Part shown: positions 25,791-34,337 of the stretch, in pieces
Layout: the number at the start of each line of letters is the position of its first letter
How positions within the stretch are numbered: the first letter of the stretch is position 1
Source: an uncultured Eubacterium sp.
Lineage (GTDB): Bacteria > Bacillota > Clostridia > Lachnospirales > Lachnospiraceae
Assembly: GCA_934338065.1 (NCBI GenBank)
Contig: CAKRGX010000007.1
Span: 1 to 64,000 of the forward strand
Length of the DNA stretch: 64,000 nucleotides
Direction: 5' to 3'
Notes under the pieces: generated by a model
What the model was told of the DNA's origin: nothing
The model's input: the letters and a program-made list of their open reading frames with translations, nothing else
Database searches by the model: none
Translations under genes and position numbers: made by a program

Positions 25791-27077
25791 ATGAGCGACT
25801 ATAAATTGAATACAAAATGTGTGCAGGCTGGCTATAAACCGGGAAATGGAGAACCAAGACAAATTCCGATCATCCAGTCAACAACATTTAAATATGATAC
25901 AAGTGAGGCTATGGGGGCTTTGTTTGATCTGGAAGAAGAGGGATACTTTTATACGCGTTTGCAGAATCCAACGAATGATTTTGTTGCGGCAAAGATTGCG
26001 GAATTGGAGGGAGGTACAGCTGCAATGCTGACGTCCTCCGGACAGGCGGCTAATTTTTTTGCTTTGTTTAATATTTGTCAGAATGGAAGTCATATTGTAT
26101 CGTCTTCAAGCATCTATGGTGGTACATTTAATTTGATCGAAGTTACCATGAAAAAAATGGGAATTGACGTAACGTTTGTATCTCCTGATTGTACGGAGGA
26201 GGAACTGAATGAGGCATTTCAGGAAAATACAAGAGCGGTCTTTGGTGAGACAATTGCTAATCCGGCATTAACGGTTCTTGATATTGAGAAATTTGCCAGG
26301 GCGGCGCATGCGCATGGTGTTCCGCTGATTGTAGATAATACGTTTCCAACACCTGTTAATTGCCGCCCGATAGAATGGGGAGCAGACATTGTTACACATT
26401 CAACGACTAAATATATGGATGGACACGGTGCGGCTGTAGGGGGTGCTATTGTTGATTCGGGAAATTTTGACTGGATGGCACACGCAGATAAATTTCCTGG
26501 GCTTTGTACGCCGGATGAGTCATATCATGGAATTACATATACCGAAAAGTTCGGCAAAGGCGGGGCGTTTATTACGAAATGCACAGCTCAGTTAATGCGT
26601 GATCTGGGATGTATTCAGTCACCTCAGAATGCTTATATATTAAACCTGGGCTTGGAATCACTTCATGTCCGTATGCCGCGCCATGTGGAAAATGGCTTGG
26701 CTGTGGCTGAATTTTTGGAAAAACATCCTAAAGTGATTAAAGTGAGTTATCCGGGTCTGAAGAGTGATCCTTATTATGAAATTAGTCAGAAGTATATGCC
26801 ACAAGGTGGGTGTGGTGTTGTTTCATTTGAATTAAAAGGTGGACGTTCGGCTGCAGAGGCATTTATGAAAGAATTGAAACTGGCAGCAATTGAAACACAT
26901 GTCGCAGATGCAAGAACATGCTGTCTGAATCCGGCGACGTCGACGCACCGTCAGATGAATGATGAGCAGTTACTGGCTGCGGGAATCCCGGCCGGATTGA
27001 TCCGTATTTCCTGTGGTCTGGAGGATAAAGATGATCTGATCGCAGATCTGGCTCAGGCGCTTGATGCTGTAAAATAG
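25791..27077 (+). CDS. O-acetylhomoserine sulfhydrylase (PLP enzyme)
   Basis: The 428-aa member of the Cys/Met-metabolism PLP family converts O-acetylhomoserine plus sulfide (or methanethiol) to homocysteine (or methionine). Landmarks are PIIQSTTFKYDT, YTRLQNPTNDFVAAKIAELE, TSSGQAANFFAL, DNTFPTPVNCRPIEWGADIV and the PLP lysine in HSTTKYMDGHG. The length (about 430) and the long insertion after the lysine point to MetY-type enzymes rather than cystathionine gamma-synthase (about 380). It has its own promoter; not in an operon. Confidence 0.92.
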   Translation: MSDYKLNTKCVQAGYKPGNGEPRQIPIIQSTTFKYDTSEAMGALFDLEEEGYFYTRLQNPTNDFVAAKIAELEGGTAAMLTSSGQAANFFALFNICQNGSHIVSSSSIYGGTFNLIEVTMKKMGIDVTFVSPDCTEEELNEAFQENTRAVFGETIANPALTVLDIEKFARAAHAHGVPLIVDNTFPTPVNCRPIEWGADIVTHSTTKYMDGHGAAVGGAIVDSGNFDWMAHADKFPGLCTPDESYHGITYTEKFGKGGAFITKCTAQLMRDLGCIQSPQNAYILNLGLESLHVRMPRHVENGLAVAEFLEKHPKVIKVSYPGLKSDPYYEISQKYMPQGGCGVVSFELKGGRSAAEAFMKELKLAAIETHVADARTCCLNPATSTHRQMNDEQLLAAGIPAGLIRISCGLEDKDDLIADLAQALDAVK

Positions 27078-27204
27078 ATTGCTCATGATGGGTAAAAACA
27101 CAGTTTCGCCATACTTTTCACACAATTCATTCAAAAAAATAACAAAAGCAGCACACATTTTTTCATTATGATAAAACCATATTAAATGAAAGGATGTGTG
27201 CAGA

Positions 27205-28377
27205 ATGAAAAAAATAGTTAAGCTGATAGCGGGTGCTGCTGTATTTGGTATGGTGGCAGGATCGACGTTTCAGGGAGTAGAACTGATTAGTAATAATACA
27301 TGGAAGTCACAAAGTGAACAGGAGGCTAAACAGGAGTCTGTGAAGTTGAACACGACAAATGTATTGTCGGATGCCAGCGTATCGGGAACCGGCGATGTAT
27401 CTGACATTGCAGAACAAGTGTTACCATCCATCGTAGCTATTAATGTGACGGCACAGACGACAAATCAAACGATATTTGGTGCTCAGACGAGCCAGTCCAG
27501 CGGAAGTGCATCGGGCATTATCATTGCGGAAAAGAATGATAAGATGTATATTGCTACCAATAATCATGTGGTAGAAGGTGCTACGAGTGTTAAGATTCAG
27601 TTTAATGATAAATCTACGGCTGATGCAACTGTGAAAGGAACGGATTCCTCCAGTGACCTTGCGGTTGTTGAGGTGGATATGAATAAACTTTCCGCTGCTA
27701 CGAAGAAGAATATTAAAATGGCAACGATTGGTGACAGTGCAGCGACAAAAGTTGGTGAACGTGCCATTGCGATTGGAAATGCTCTTGGATATGGTACGAG
27801 TGTAACGGTTGGATATGTCAGTGCAAAGGATCGTGAAATCAGTGGGGAAGATAGTCCGTCGGTGAAACTGATCCAGACAGATGCTGCGATCAATCCCGGA
27901 AACAGTGGTGGAGCTTTGGTAAACAGTAAGGGTGAGGTTATTGCCATCAATTCGGCTAAATTTGCATCAGAAGAAGTAGAGGGCATGGGATTTGCCATTC
28001 CGATGAAGACGGCAGAACCGATTCTGGAAGAGTTGATGAACCAGAAAACAGTACAGCAGTCCGAACAGGCTTACCTCGGCATATCCGGGCAGGATGTGAC
28101 AAGTGAGTATGCAACGGCTTATGGCATGCCGGAAGGAATCTATGTAGCAGAAGTGTCACAGGGCTCTCCGGCGGAACAGGCAGGATTGAAAAAGGGATAT
28201 ATTATTACGGCGTTGAATGGAAAAGAAACAAAGACTATGGAGCAATTGCAGGAGAAGCTTCAACAGTGTAAGGCGGGAGAACAAGGATCGATTACGGTGA
28301 AGGTGTCCGATAATGGTGGCTATCGGGAGAAAAAGCTGTCAGTAACTTTTGGAAAAAAACCATCTACTTCTAAGTAG
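27205..28377 (+). CDS. HtrA/DegP-type serine protease with PDZ domain
   Basis: The 390-aa protein is membrane-anchored by an N-terminal hydrophobic segment (residues 4-22) with the protease outside the membrane. The triad is His121 (TNNHVVEG), Asp151 (SSSDLAVVEV) and Ser234 (NPGNSGGALVN). One PDZ domain covers about residues 290-385 (YLGISGQDV...GSPAEQAGLKKGYIITALNG). It degrades or refolds damaged envelope proteins. The ATG at 27205 is chosen as it starts the signal-anchor; a GTG at 27196 is an alternative. Confidence 0.93.
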   Translation: MKKIVKLIAGAAVFGMVAGSTFQGVELISNNTWKSQSEQEAKQESVKLNTTNVLSDASVSGTGDVSDIAEQVLPSIVAINVTAQTTNQTIFGAQTSQSSGSASGIIIAEKNDKMYIATNNHVVEGATSVKIQFNDKSTADATVKGTDSSSDLAVVEVDMNKLSAATKKNIKMATIGDSAATKVGERAIAIGNALGYGTSVTVGYVSAKDREISGEDSPSVKLIQTDAAINPGNSGGALVNSKGEVIAINSAKFASEEVEGMGFAIPMKTAEPILEELMNQKTVQQSEQAYLGISGQDVTSEYATAYGMPEGIYVAEVSQGSPAEQAGLKKGYIITALNGKETKTMEQLQEKLQQCKAGEQGSITVKVSDNGGYREKKLSVTFGKKPSTSK

Positions 28378-28440
28378 CATTTTCGACAGAAATGTGATAG
28401 AATTACTACCGTATGAAAAATATGCGGAATGGAGAATATC

Positions 28441-29886
28441 ATGTTTGATTATGAACGTCTGAACGCTGTTTCAATAGCGGGAGAAGCGCCAGCCGGAGAA
28501 CCGGAGCGTCAATACTATTTTATGAAAAGATGCAGAGAATGGGCTTTTGAGGAAAAGGCCCGCCTGGGTCGTCCCCTGACCATGTCGATACAGACATTGG
28601 GGTGTCAGATGAATGCAAAAGACTCTGAGAAGATGACGGCGATATTAGAGTATATCGGTTATACAGAGACGGAAGAACCAGTGGCTGATTTTGTTATGTA
28701 TAATACTTGTACAGTTCGTGAAAATGCGAATTTAAAAATATATGGCAGGCTCGGTTATTTAAAAAATCATAAGAAAAAAAATCCGGATATGAAGATTGCC
28801 TTATGCGGCTGTATGATGCAGGAAGCAGATGAGGTCGAAAAGATACGGAAGAGTTATCCTTTTGTTGATCTTGTTTTTGGTACACATAATATTTATAAAC
28901 TGGCAGAACTTTTGTATACACAGATACAGTCTGACCGGCGTGTTATGGATGTGTGGGAAGAAGCAAAAGAGATTGTTGAAGATCTACCGGGAAAACGAAA
29001 GTATCCATTTAAGACCGGGGTTAATATTATGTTTGGATGCAATAATTTTTGCAGCTATTGTATTGTGCCGTATGTACGTGGCAGGGAACGAAGCAGAGAG
29101 CCTCAGGATATCCTGGATGAGATACGTGGTCTGGTTGATGACGGAGTAGTTGAGATCATGCTTTTAGGACAAAATGTAAATTCTTATGGGAAGACATTAG
29201 ACACGCCTATGAGTTTCGCTGATCTGCTTAGAAAGGTTAACCGGATACCCGGACTGCAGCGTATCCGGTTTATGACATCGCATCCAAAAGATCTTTCCGA
29301 TGATCTGATACAAGCTATGGCTGAGTGTGATAAGGTTTGTGTTCATTTACATTTACCATTGCAGTCAGGAAGTAGTAAAATATTACAGAAGATGAACCGT
29401 AAATATAGTAAGGAAGATTATCTGGCACTTGTGTCAAGGATACGTGCTAAATTGCCGGATATTTCACTTACAACAGACATTATTGTTGGGTTCCCGGGAG
29501 AGACAGAAGAAGACTTTGCGGAAACGCTTGATGTGGTGAAGCAGGTTCGCTATGACAGTGCCTATACGTTTATTTATTCAAAACGTACAGGAACACCGGC
29601 GGCAGTAATGGAAGATCAGGTACCGGAAGAGGTAGTGAAAGAGCGTTTTGACCGGTTACTAAAGGAGATACAGAAGATATCTTCTGAAATTACAGCCAGT
29701 CGTGTGGGTGAGATTGTTCCTGTGTTGATGGAAGAGGTGAATTCTCAGGATAAGAAACTGATCACGGGAAGACTTTCTAACAATGCTGTTGTGCATTGCT
29801 TGGGAAATAAAGAGTTGATCGGACAGATTAAGCCGGTTCGGCTGATAGAGAGCAAGGGCTTTTATTATATGGGCGAGATTGTCTGA
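28441..29886 (+). CDS. miaB: tRNA-2-methylthio-N6-isopentenyladenosine synthase
   Basis: The 481-aa radical-SAM methylthiotransferase converts i6A37 to ms2i6A37 in tRNAs reading UNN codons. The N-terminal cluster cysteines are Cys55 (TLGCQMN), Cys90 (YNTCTVRENA) and Cys124 (LCGCMMQ). The radical-SAM cysteines are Cys200, Cys204 and Cys207 (GCNNFCSYC), followed by VPYVRGRERSR. A TRAM domain ends the protein. GGAG (28431-28434) supports the ATG at 28441. The N-terminal extension of about 45 residues before TMSIQTLG is typical of clostridial MiaB. Confidence 0.95.
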   Translation: MFDYERLNAVSIAGEAPAGEPERQYYFMKRCREWAFEEKARLGRPLTMSIQTLGCQMNAKDSEKMTAILEYIGYTETEEPVADFVMYNTCTVRENANLKIYGRLGYLKNHKKKNPDMKIALCGCMMQEADEVEKIRKSYPFVDLVFGTHNIYKLAELLYTQIQSDRRVMDVWEEAKEIVEDLPGKRKYPFKTGVNIMFGCNNFCSYCIVPYVRGRERSREPQDILDEIRGLVDDGVVEIMLLGQNVNSYGKTLDTPMSFADLLRKVNRIPGLQRIRFMTSHPKDLSDDLIQAMAECDKVCVHLHLPLQSGSSKILQKMNRKYSKEDYLALVSRIRAKLPDISLTTDIIVGFPGETEEDFAETLDVVKQVRYDSAYTFIYSKRTGTPAAVMEDQVPEEVVKERFDRLLKEIQKISSEITASRVGEIVPVLMEEVNSQDKKLITGRLSNNAVVHCLGNKELIGQIKPVRLIESKGFYYMGEIV

Positions 29887-29914
29887 TGATTCAGGCATTA
29901 TAGTATTTTAATTG

Positions 29915-29972
29915 AAAAATCCCATCAGGGATCAGAAAACATTTATTTCTGATTTCTGGTGGGATTTTTTTT
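29915..29972. terminator. Bidirectional terminator between miaB and ppiB
   Basis: AAAAATCCCATCAG (29915-29928) pairs with CTGGTGGGATTTTT (29956-29969). An inner ATCAGAAA/TTTCTGAT pair extends the hairpin, and T runs lie on both sides. It serves the convergent miaB and ppiB genes. Confidence 0.88.
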
Positions 29973-29989
29973 CTGTAAAAAAAGCTACA

Positions 29990-30514
29990 TTATGCTTTCT
30001 GAGGATCGGGATAGTCTTCGCCAAAAGTATCTACCGTTACGTTACTCATGATAACAGGAACGACCGGCATATCATTCCAGTCTGTATCGACAGAAGCTAA
30101 TTTGTCTACAACATCCATTCCTTCGATAATTTTTCCAAATGCGGCGTAGGAGCCATCCAGGTGAGTGGCTTTTTTGTGCATGATAAAGAACTGTGATCCG
30201 GCGGAGTCCGGATGCTGTGATCTTGCCATCGAGATAACCCCCGGATCATGGCTGAGGTTATTTTCAAAGCCGTTAGCAGTAAATTCGCCCGGGATGCTGT
30301 AATCAGGGCCACCAATGCCGGTGCCTTCCGGGTCACCTCCCTGTATCATAAAGCCCTCAATGATCCGGTGAAATGTAAGTCCGTCATAAAAGCCTTTTTT
30401 AACGAGTGAGATAAAATTATTAACTGTGTTTGGGGCAATGTCAGGGTATAATTCTAACTTCATGACATCCCCGTTTTTCATTTCAATTGTAACAATAGGA
30501 TTTTTGTCTGCCAT
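29990..30514 (-). CDS. ppiB: Peptidyl-prolyl cis-trans isomerase (cyclophilin)
   Basis: The 174-aa protein has no signal peptide and is therefore cytosolic. The cyclophilin core is clear: FYDGLTFHRIIEGFMIQGGD (catalytic Arg), SMARSQHPDSAGSQFFIMH and LDGSYAAFGKIIEGMDVVD. It speeds proline isomerisation during protein folding. AAAGGAAATCAACAA precedes the start on the minus strand. Monocistronic, convergent with miaB and divergent from spoIIGA. Confidence 0.95.
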   Translation of the reverse strand: MADKNPIVTIEMKNGDVMKLELYPDIAPNTVNNFISLVKKGFYDGLTFHRIIEGFMIQGGDPEGTGIGGPDYSIPGEFTANGFENNLSHDPGVISMARSQHPDSAGSQFFIMHKKATHLDGSYAAFGKIIEGMDVVDKLASVDTDWNDMPVVPVIMSNVTVDTFGEDYPDPQKA

Positions 30515-30600
30515 TTGTTGATTTCCTTTCTTTGTTTATTCTAGGATGGTTTTTTAACCTATTCTTAATTGTAAAAGATTTTTCCTAAATATGCAAGTGC

Positions 30601-30609
30601 TTCGACAAA
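30601..30609 (-). promoter_or_regulatory. Spo0A box upstream of spoIIGA
   Basis: TTCGACAAA is the exact reverse complement of the Spo0A box TTTGTCGAA. It lies about 100 bases before the spoIIGA -35. A one-mismatch box (TGTCAAA on the minus strand, 30707-30713) overlaps the -35 itself. Confidence 0.7.
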
Positions 30610-30707
30610 GCATAACAAAAAGAAAGTAGAAAATTGTTGGGCTGTATCATTTGGATATAGATTGTGTCAGATAAAGCAAAGAAATATTTTTGATGGGAAC
30701 CTTCTGT

Positions 30708-30740
30708 TTGACATATTTTGCATGAGAAAGATTTTATAAT
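30708..30740 (+). promoter_or_regulatory. spoIIG-type promoter with 21-base spacer
   Basis: TTGACA (30708-30713) and TATAAT (30735-30740) are perfect hexamers separated by 21 bases. The B. subtilis spoIIG promoter is known for a similarly over-long spacer (22 bases) and needs Spo0A~P for activity. The same logic is inferred here. Confidence 0.75.
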
Positions 30741-30779
30741 GGTTTTACACCGGTTACCAAAAGAGAGAAGAGGATGTAT

Positions 30780-31574
30780 ATGAAGATATATCTTGATATA
30801 TTTTTTGCAATCAATATGGGGATGAATCTTGTTATTCTGCTGGCAGAGAGTTTTTTTCAAAATCAGAAGACCAGGTTGGTGCGAATGATTGTGGTATCTT
30901 TTTTTGCAGCAGGTATGGCATGTCTGACAGTGATAGCTGGAGTACACCGCAATAAAATCATATTTGTACTTTATTACTTCGGTATAAGCGTTTTGATCCT
31001 TCGTCTTGCTTTTGGGAAAACAACAGCAGGGACCGCAATAAGAAATCTTTTGTTTTATTATATGCTTTCTTTTGTTCTCGGTGGACTGCTTATCCAGATG
31101 CAGAACCTGTTATCTTTTCCTTTTACCGGGATGGCTGCCTTGGGGGTGGCTGGTATCTTTCTGCTTATTATCCGCTGGTGGCTGCCACGATTCAGAAAGT
31201 GGCAGAGTGATGCAGAGACTTATTATCGGATAAGGTTGTTTTACAAGGGACGGAAAGTGTCCGGTAATGCGTTGTGGGATACGGGCAATCATTTACGGGA
31301 TCCTTTTACCGGTGAACCGGTTATGCTGGGGGAAAGCAGACTTCTTACACAATTGTGGAAGACGGAAATGCCGGTCCAACGGATGATCCCATTTCATTCG
31401 GTTGGGAAGAAAACCGGGATGTTGTACGCTTTCCAGGCGGATTATGTGGAAATAAAAATGGAAAATGGGTGGTGCCGGGTGAATAACCCGTGGGTGGCAA
31501 TATGTGATTATTATCTTTCTTCGGATGGCGAATATGAGTTGATACTGCATCCGGAAATGCTGCAAAAAGAATGA
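30780..31574 (+). CDS. spoIIGA: Sporulation sigma-E processing peptidase SpoIIGA
   Basis: The 264-aa membrane-bound aspartic protease cleaves pro-SigE in the mother cell in response to a forespore signal. The N-terminal half has five hydrophobic segments, beginning [16 protein letters not shown] as SpoIIGA proteins do. The cytoplasmic half has the catalytic Asp167 in [25 protein letters not shown] (30767-30773) is six bases before the ATG at 30780, preferred over the ATG at 30774. sigE follows 22 bases downstream. Confidence 0.93.
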   Translation: MKIYLDIFFAINMGMNLVILLAESFFQNQKTRLVRMIVVSFFAAGMACLTVIAGVHRNKIIFVLYYFGISVLILRLAFGKTTAGTAIRNLLFYYMLSFVLGGLLIQMQNLLSFPFTGMAALGVAGIFLLIIRWWLPRFRKWQSDAETYYRIRLFYKGRKVSGNALWDTGNHLRDPFTGEPVMLGESRLLTQLWKTEMPVQRMIPFHSVGKKTGMLYAFQADYVEIKMENGWCRVNNPWVAICDYYLSSDGEYELILHPEMLQKE

Positions 31575-31596
31575 ACAAAGGGAGGAAAAATTAGTT

Positions 31597-32343
31597 ATGT
31601 TATTACGTATTTCTATGCCGGGACAATTTCAGTTTCGTATGATCCAGAATTGGAAAAATGTCCTGTTTCATCAGGGAGGGGATATTCATTATATAGGAGG
31701 AGCGGAAATCCTGCCGGCACCGCTGAATGCAGAAGAAGAGGCAGATTGTATAGAAGCTCTCGTATGTGGCGAAAATGAAAACGCCCGTAACAAATTGGTT
31801 GAACATAATCTACGTTTAGTTGTCTACATAGCAAAGAAGTTTGATAATACGGGTGTTGGAGTGGAGGACCTTATTTCAATCGGTACGATCGGACTTATGA
31901 AAGCAATCAATACATTTAATCCTAATAAAAATATAAAATTAGCAACGTATGCTTCGCGTTGTATTGAAAATGAGATATTAATGTATCTTCGCCGCAATAA
32001 CAAAACACGGATGGAAGTTTCTATAGATGAACCATTAAATGTTGACTGGGATGGAAATGAATTGCTGTTATCGGACATTTTGGGAACGAGTGAGGATGTT
32101 ATATATCGTGATTTGGAGAGAGAAGTGGATTGCAAGTTATTGCGAAAAGCTCTGGAGTCGTTAAGTGACCGGGAACAGACGATCATACGACTGAGATTTG
32201 GTATTGATAATCAACAGGAGAAGGAACTGACGCAAAAGGAAGTAGCGGATTTGCTTGGTATCTCTCAGAGTTATATATCTCGGCTGGAGAAAAAGATCAT
32301 GAAGAGGCTGAAGAAAGAGATTATGAGGATGGAAGGACAGTAG
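31597..32343 (+). CDS. sigE: RNA polymerase sigma factor SigE (pro-SigE)
   Basis: The 248-aa early mother-cell sporulation sigma factor keeps a pro-sequence of about 28-30 residues before the mature start [13 protein letters not shown]. Region 2 has [17 protein letters not shown] and [16 protein letters not shown]; region 4 has [20 protein letters not shown]. The pro-sequence agrees with the presence of SpoIIGA just upstream. GGGAGG precedes the ATG. sigG, normally the next gene, is 22 kb away in this genome. Confidence 0.95.
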   Translation: MLLRISMPGQFQFRMIQNWKNVLFHQGGDIHYIGGAEILPAPLNAEEEADCIEALVCGENENARNKLVEHNLRLVVYIAKKFDNTGVGVEDLISIGTIGLMKAINTFNPNKNIKLATYASRCIENEILMYLRRNNKTRMEVSIDEPLNVDWDGNELLLSDILGTSEDVIYRDLEREVDCKLLRKALESLSDREQTIIRLRFGIDNQQEKELTQKEVADLLGISQSYISRLEKKIMKRLKKEIMRMEGQ

Positions 32344-32365
32344 GAAAAGAATCAAATAGCTGTGG

Positions 32366-32403
32366 TTATAAAAAGGGAGTTGTTCGATGCGAACAGCTCC
32401 CTT
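32366..32403 (-). terminator. Terminator of the GH43 gene
   Basis: AGGGAGTTGTTCG (32374-32386), loop ATG, CGAACAGCTCCCT (32390-32402): a 13-bp stem. The U-tract (TTTTTATAAC) is on the minus strand, so it mainly ends the GH43 transcript. On the plus strand it lies after sigE but lacks a T run. Confidence 0.8.
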
Positions 32404-32422
32404 GTGTGTATGTGTTGTTCAT

Positions 32423-33976
32423 TTACTGATAAAGAAGATAATCAAAGTAAGCGGCGGTGTCAGATGTTTTGCCATTGGATGTTGCATAAACACCAATGGT
32501 ATTTCCAACAAATCCACCAGCTACATCAGTACTTAACATACGTGCATCTATGTGGTCGGCCAGCGTATGGTAAGTTATATTATCTGTGCTATAGGTAAAT
32601 GTCAGATCCTGTCCCCGTTCCCTGATCCTGAGATATATATCAGGATAAAGATCATCTAAATGTGCTTCGGCAATAGTTTCCATTTTATCATCATAGGTTC
32701 TGACTAAACTTATCTTTGTTTTTTGATCATATTTTCCTATCAGCATCTGATAATTGTATGACTGACTCTGGTAAATGGCAATGCCTGCCTGTTCCTGTTC
32801 GTCGTTAGGAGTGAAAGAAACAAGTGTCTCTGCGTCAAAGTCAAAACTTTGCTGTCTGACGGACACATAAGAAGGTGTACCTGTAGATGACAGCAGATCC
32901 GGTGCCGCTTTGAGAGCCAGACAGCCTGGTTTATCGGTTAATGAGTAGTTCTCAAATTTTGGATTGCGAAGATACAGAAAATGCATTGGCAATTCTGGCT
33001 GATCAAATTCTTCTTTTGCAGGAATTTTTTCTACAGTGTCAGCAGGCAGATCCGGAGCAATAAAGGTATCTTCTACGATTCCTTTTCCCGGATTGATAAC
33101 TGGCCAGCCATCTTCCCATGTAAAGGAAACCAGATAGGTTTCACGTCCAAGATTGCGGTAGTAACCGCCACAAGTGCGGGAAGCAAGACAGACCATCCAC
33201 CATTCACCGTTCTGTGTTTCAACGATGTCCGGATGTCCGACATTGACAATAGGATATTGAAGTCCCAGGTGGCGGTGTGTGAGGATTGGATTGCCCTTGT
33301 AACCTTCGAATGGTTCGGTCAGACTTTTGCTGCGAGCAATGGAAACGGCGTGATGATGCGCAGTTCCTGCTTCGGAAATCAACAGATAATACCAGCCGTC
33401 CTTTTTGTATATGTGTGGACCTTCCGGCCATTCTACTCCGCGTAATGCCCCGTGCCATGCCGGATAGCTTTCTCCTACCAGTTTCATTGTTTTCAGATCC
33501 AGTTCCTGAATGTATATTTCATTGTCTCCAAAATAACGGGAACCCTCACGGCGCTCTTGTGTTCCACAATAGTAGCATTTTCCATCATCATCAAAGAAAA
33601 GAGAAGGGTCGATCCCGGAAGAACCAAGAGGATACGGATCTGACCACGGGCCGGCTGGATCTTTTGCTGTAACAATAAAATTGCCGAGAGAGCTGGAAAC
33701 GTTTGTTGTGATCATATAAAAAGTTCCATCATGGTATCGCAGGGTAGGAGCAAAGATGCCACGGCTGGTCTCTGCGTCTTCCAGTGGGAGCTGTTCTTTC
33801 CTATTTAATATGTTTCCAATCTGTTTCCAGTTGACCAGATCCCTGCTGTGGAAAATGGGAACGCCGGGAAAGTAGGCGAATGTTGATGTTACAAGATAAT
33901 AGTCATCATCAACGCGGCAGATGGAAGGGTCCGGGTAAAAGCCCGGAAGAATAGGGTTTGAAATTATTTTCTTCAT
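32423..33976 (-). CDS. GH43 beta-xylosidase / alpha-L-arabinofuranosidase
   Basis: The 517-aa protein is intracellular (no signal peptide). The five-blade propeller residues are Asp16 (GFYPDPSIC, base), Asp123 (SSGIDPSLFF, pKa modulator) and Glu185 (EWPEGPHIYKK, acid). A C-terminal beta-sandwich from about residue 325 is typical of the two-domain GH43 beta-xylosidases. It would release xylose (or arabinose) from xylo-oligosaccharides brought in by the divergent transporter locus. AGGAGG upstream fixes the start. It has its own promoter and terminator. Confidence 0.92.
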   Translation of the reverse strand: MKKIISNPILPGFYPDPSICRVDDDYYLVTSTFAYFPGVPIFHSRDLVNWKQIGNILNRKEQLPLEDAETSRGIFAPTLRYHDGTFYMITTNVSSSLGNFIVTAKDPAGPWSDPYPLGSSGIDPSLFFDDDGKCYYCGTQERREGSRYFGDNEIYIQELDLKTMKLVGESYPAWHGALRGVEWPEGPHIYKKDGWYYLLISEAGTAHHHAVSIARSKSLTEPFEGYKGNPILTHRHLGLQYPIVNVGHPDIVETQNGEWWMVCLASRTCGGYYRNLGRETYLVSFTWEDGWPVINPGKGIVEDTFIAPDLPADTVEKIPAKEEFDQPELPMHFLYLRNPKFENYSLTDKPGCLALKAAPDLLSSTGTPSYVSVRQQSFDFDAETLVSFTPNDEQEQAGIAIYQSQSYNYQMLIGKYDQKTKISLVRTYDDKMETIAEAHLDDLYPDIYLRIRERGQDLTFTYSTDNITYHTLADHIDARMLSTDVAGGFVGNTIGVYATSNGKTSDTAAYFDYLLYQ

Positions 33977-34016
33977 AGAAACCTCCTAAGTATTCTTTTG
34001 ACATAAAAAATCAAAA

Positions 34017-34028
34017 TATTGCGCAATA
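34017..34028. promoter_or_regulatory. Palindrome TATTGCGCAATA, candidate operator
   Basis: This perfect 12-bp palindrome with a central CG, as in LacI-family operators, is in the GH43 leader between its -10 box and its start codon. The binding protein is unknown. Confidence 0.4.
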
Positions 34029-34056
34029 AATCAAAAAAGCTTTGCTTGATTTTCAT

Positions 34057-34085
34057 ATAATACAAGAAAACGTGTATTTGTGCAA
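34057..34085 (-). promoter_or_regulatory. GH43 promoter
   Basis: On the minus strand TTGCAC (34085-34080), 17 bases, TATTAT (34062-34057). Transcription would start near 34050. Confidence 0.55.
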
Positions 34086-34218
34086 TATCACTATAATAGT
34101 ATATCTTTCAAATAAAGTAAATACTAAACCGTAATCGTGTGAAAAATAGCAGATTTTTTGGCATATTGAATAAAAAATGGTGGGAAAAACTATGGACATG
34201 TTACAAAAATAGTGATAT
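34085..34218. repeat. Spaced 10-bp inverted repeat, candidate looping operator pair
   Basis: ATATCACTAT (34085-34094) and ATAGTGATAT (34209-34218) are exact reverse complements 114 bases apart. One touches the -35 of the GH43 promoter, the other the -10 of the transporter promoter. Confidence 0.45.
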
Positions 34219-34221
34219 ACT
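34193..34221 (+). promoter_or_regulatory. Promoter of the glucuronoxylan transporter locus
   Basis: TGGACA (34193-34198), 17 bases, TATACT (34216-34221). The leader to the first start codon is about 110 bases. Confidence 0.5.
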
Positions 34222-34337
34222 TTATAACAAACTGTATACATATTATACAAAAAAAACATCATGCACGTTGTCTGAGATATATTTTCTATGGCAATTTGCA
34301 TAAAAAAGAGAAACAATGAAAGGAGATTGCGACAGCT

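Larger units (their letters stand above)
33977..34337. other. Divergent regulatory region of the xylan locus
   Basis: The 361 A+T-rich bases lie between the GH43 gene (minus) and the transporter genes (plus). They hold a promoter for each strand, a 12-bp perfect palindrome, a widely spaced 10-bp inverted repeat and a 7-bp inverted repeat AAATCAA/TTGATTT (about 34028-34053). No coding region is seen. No classical catabolite-response element was recognised. Confidence 0.6.
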
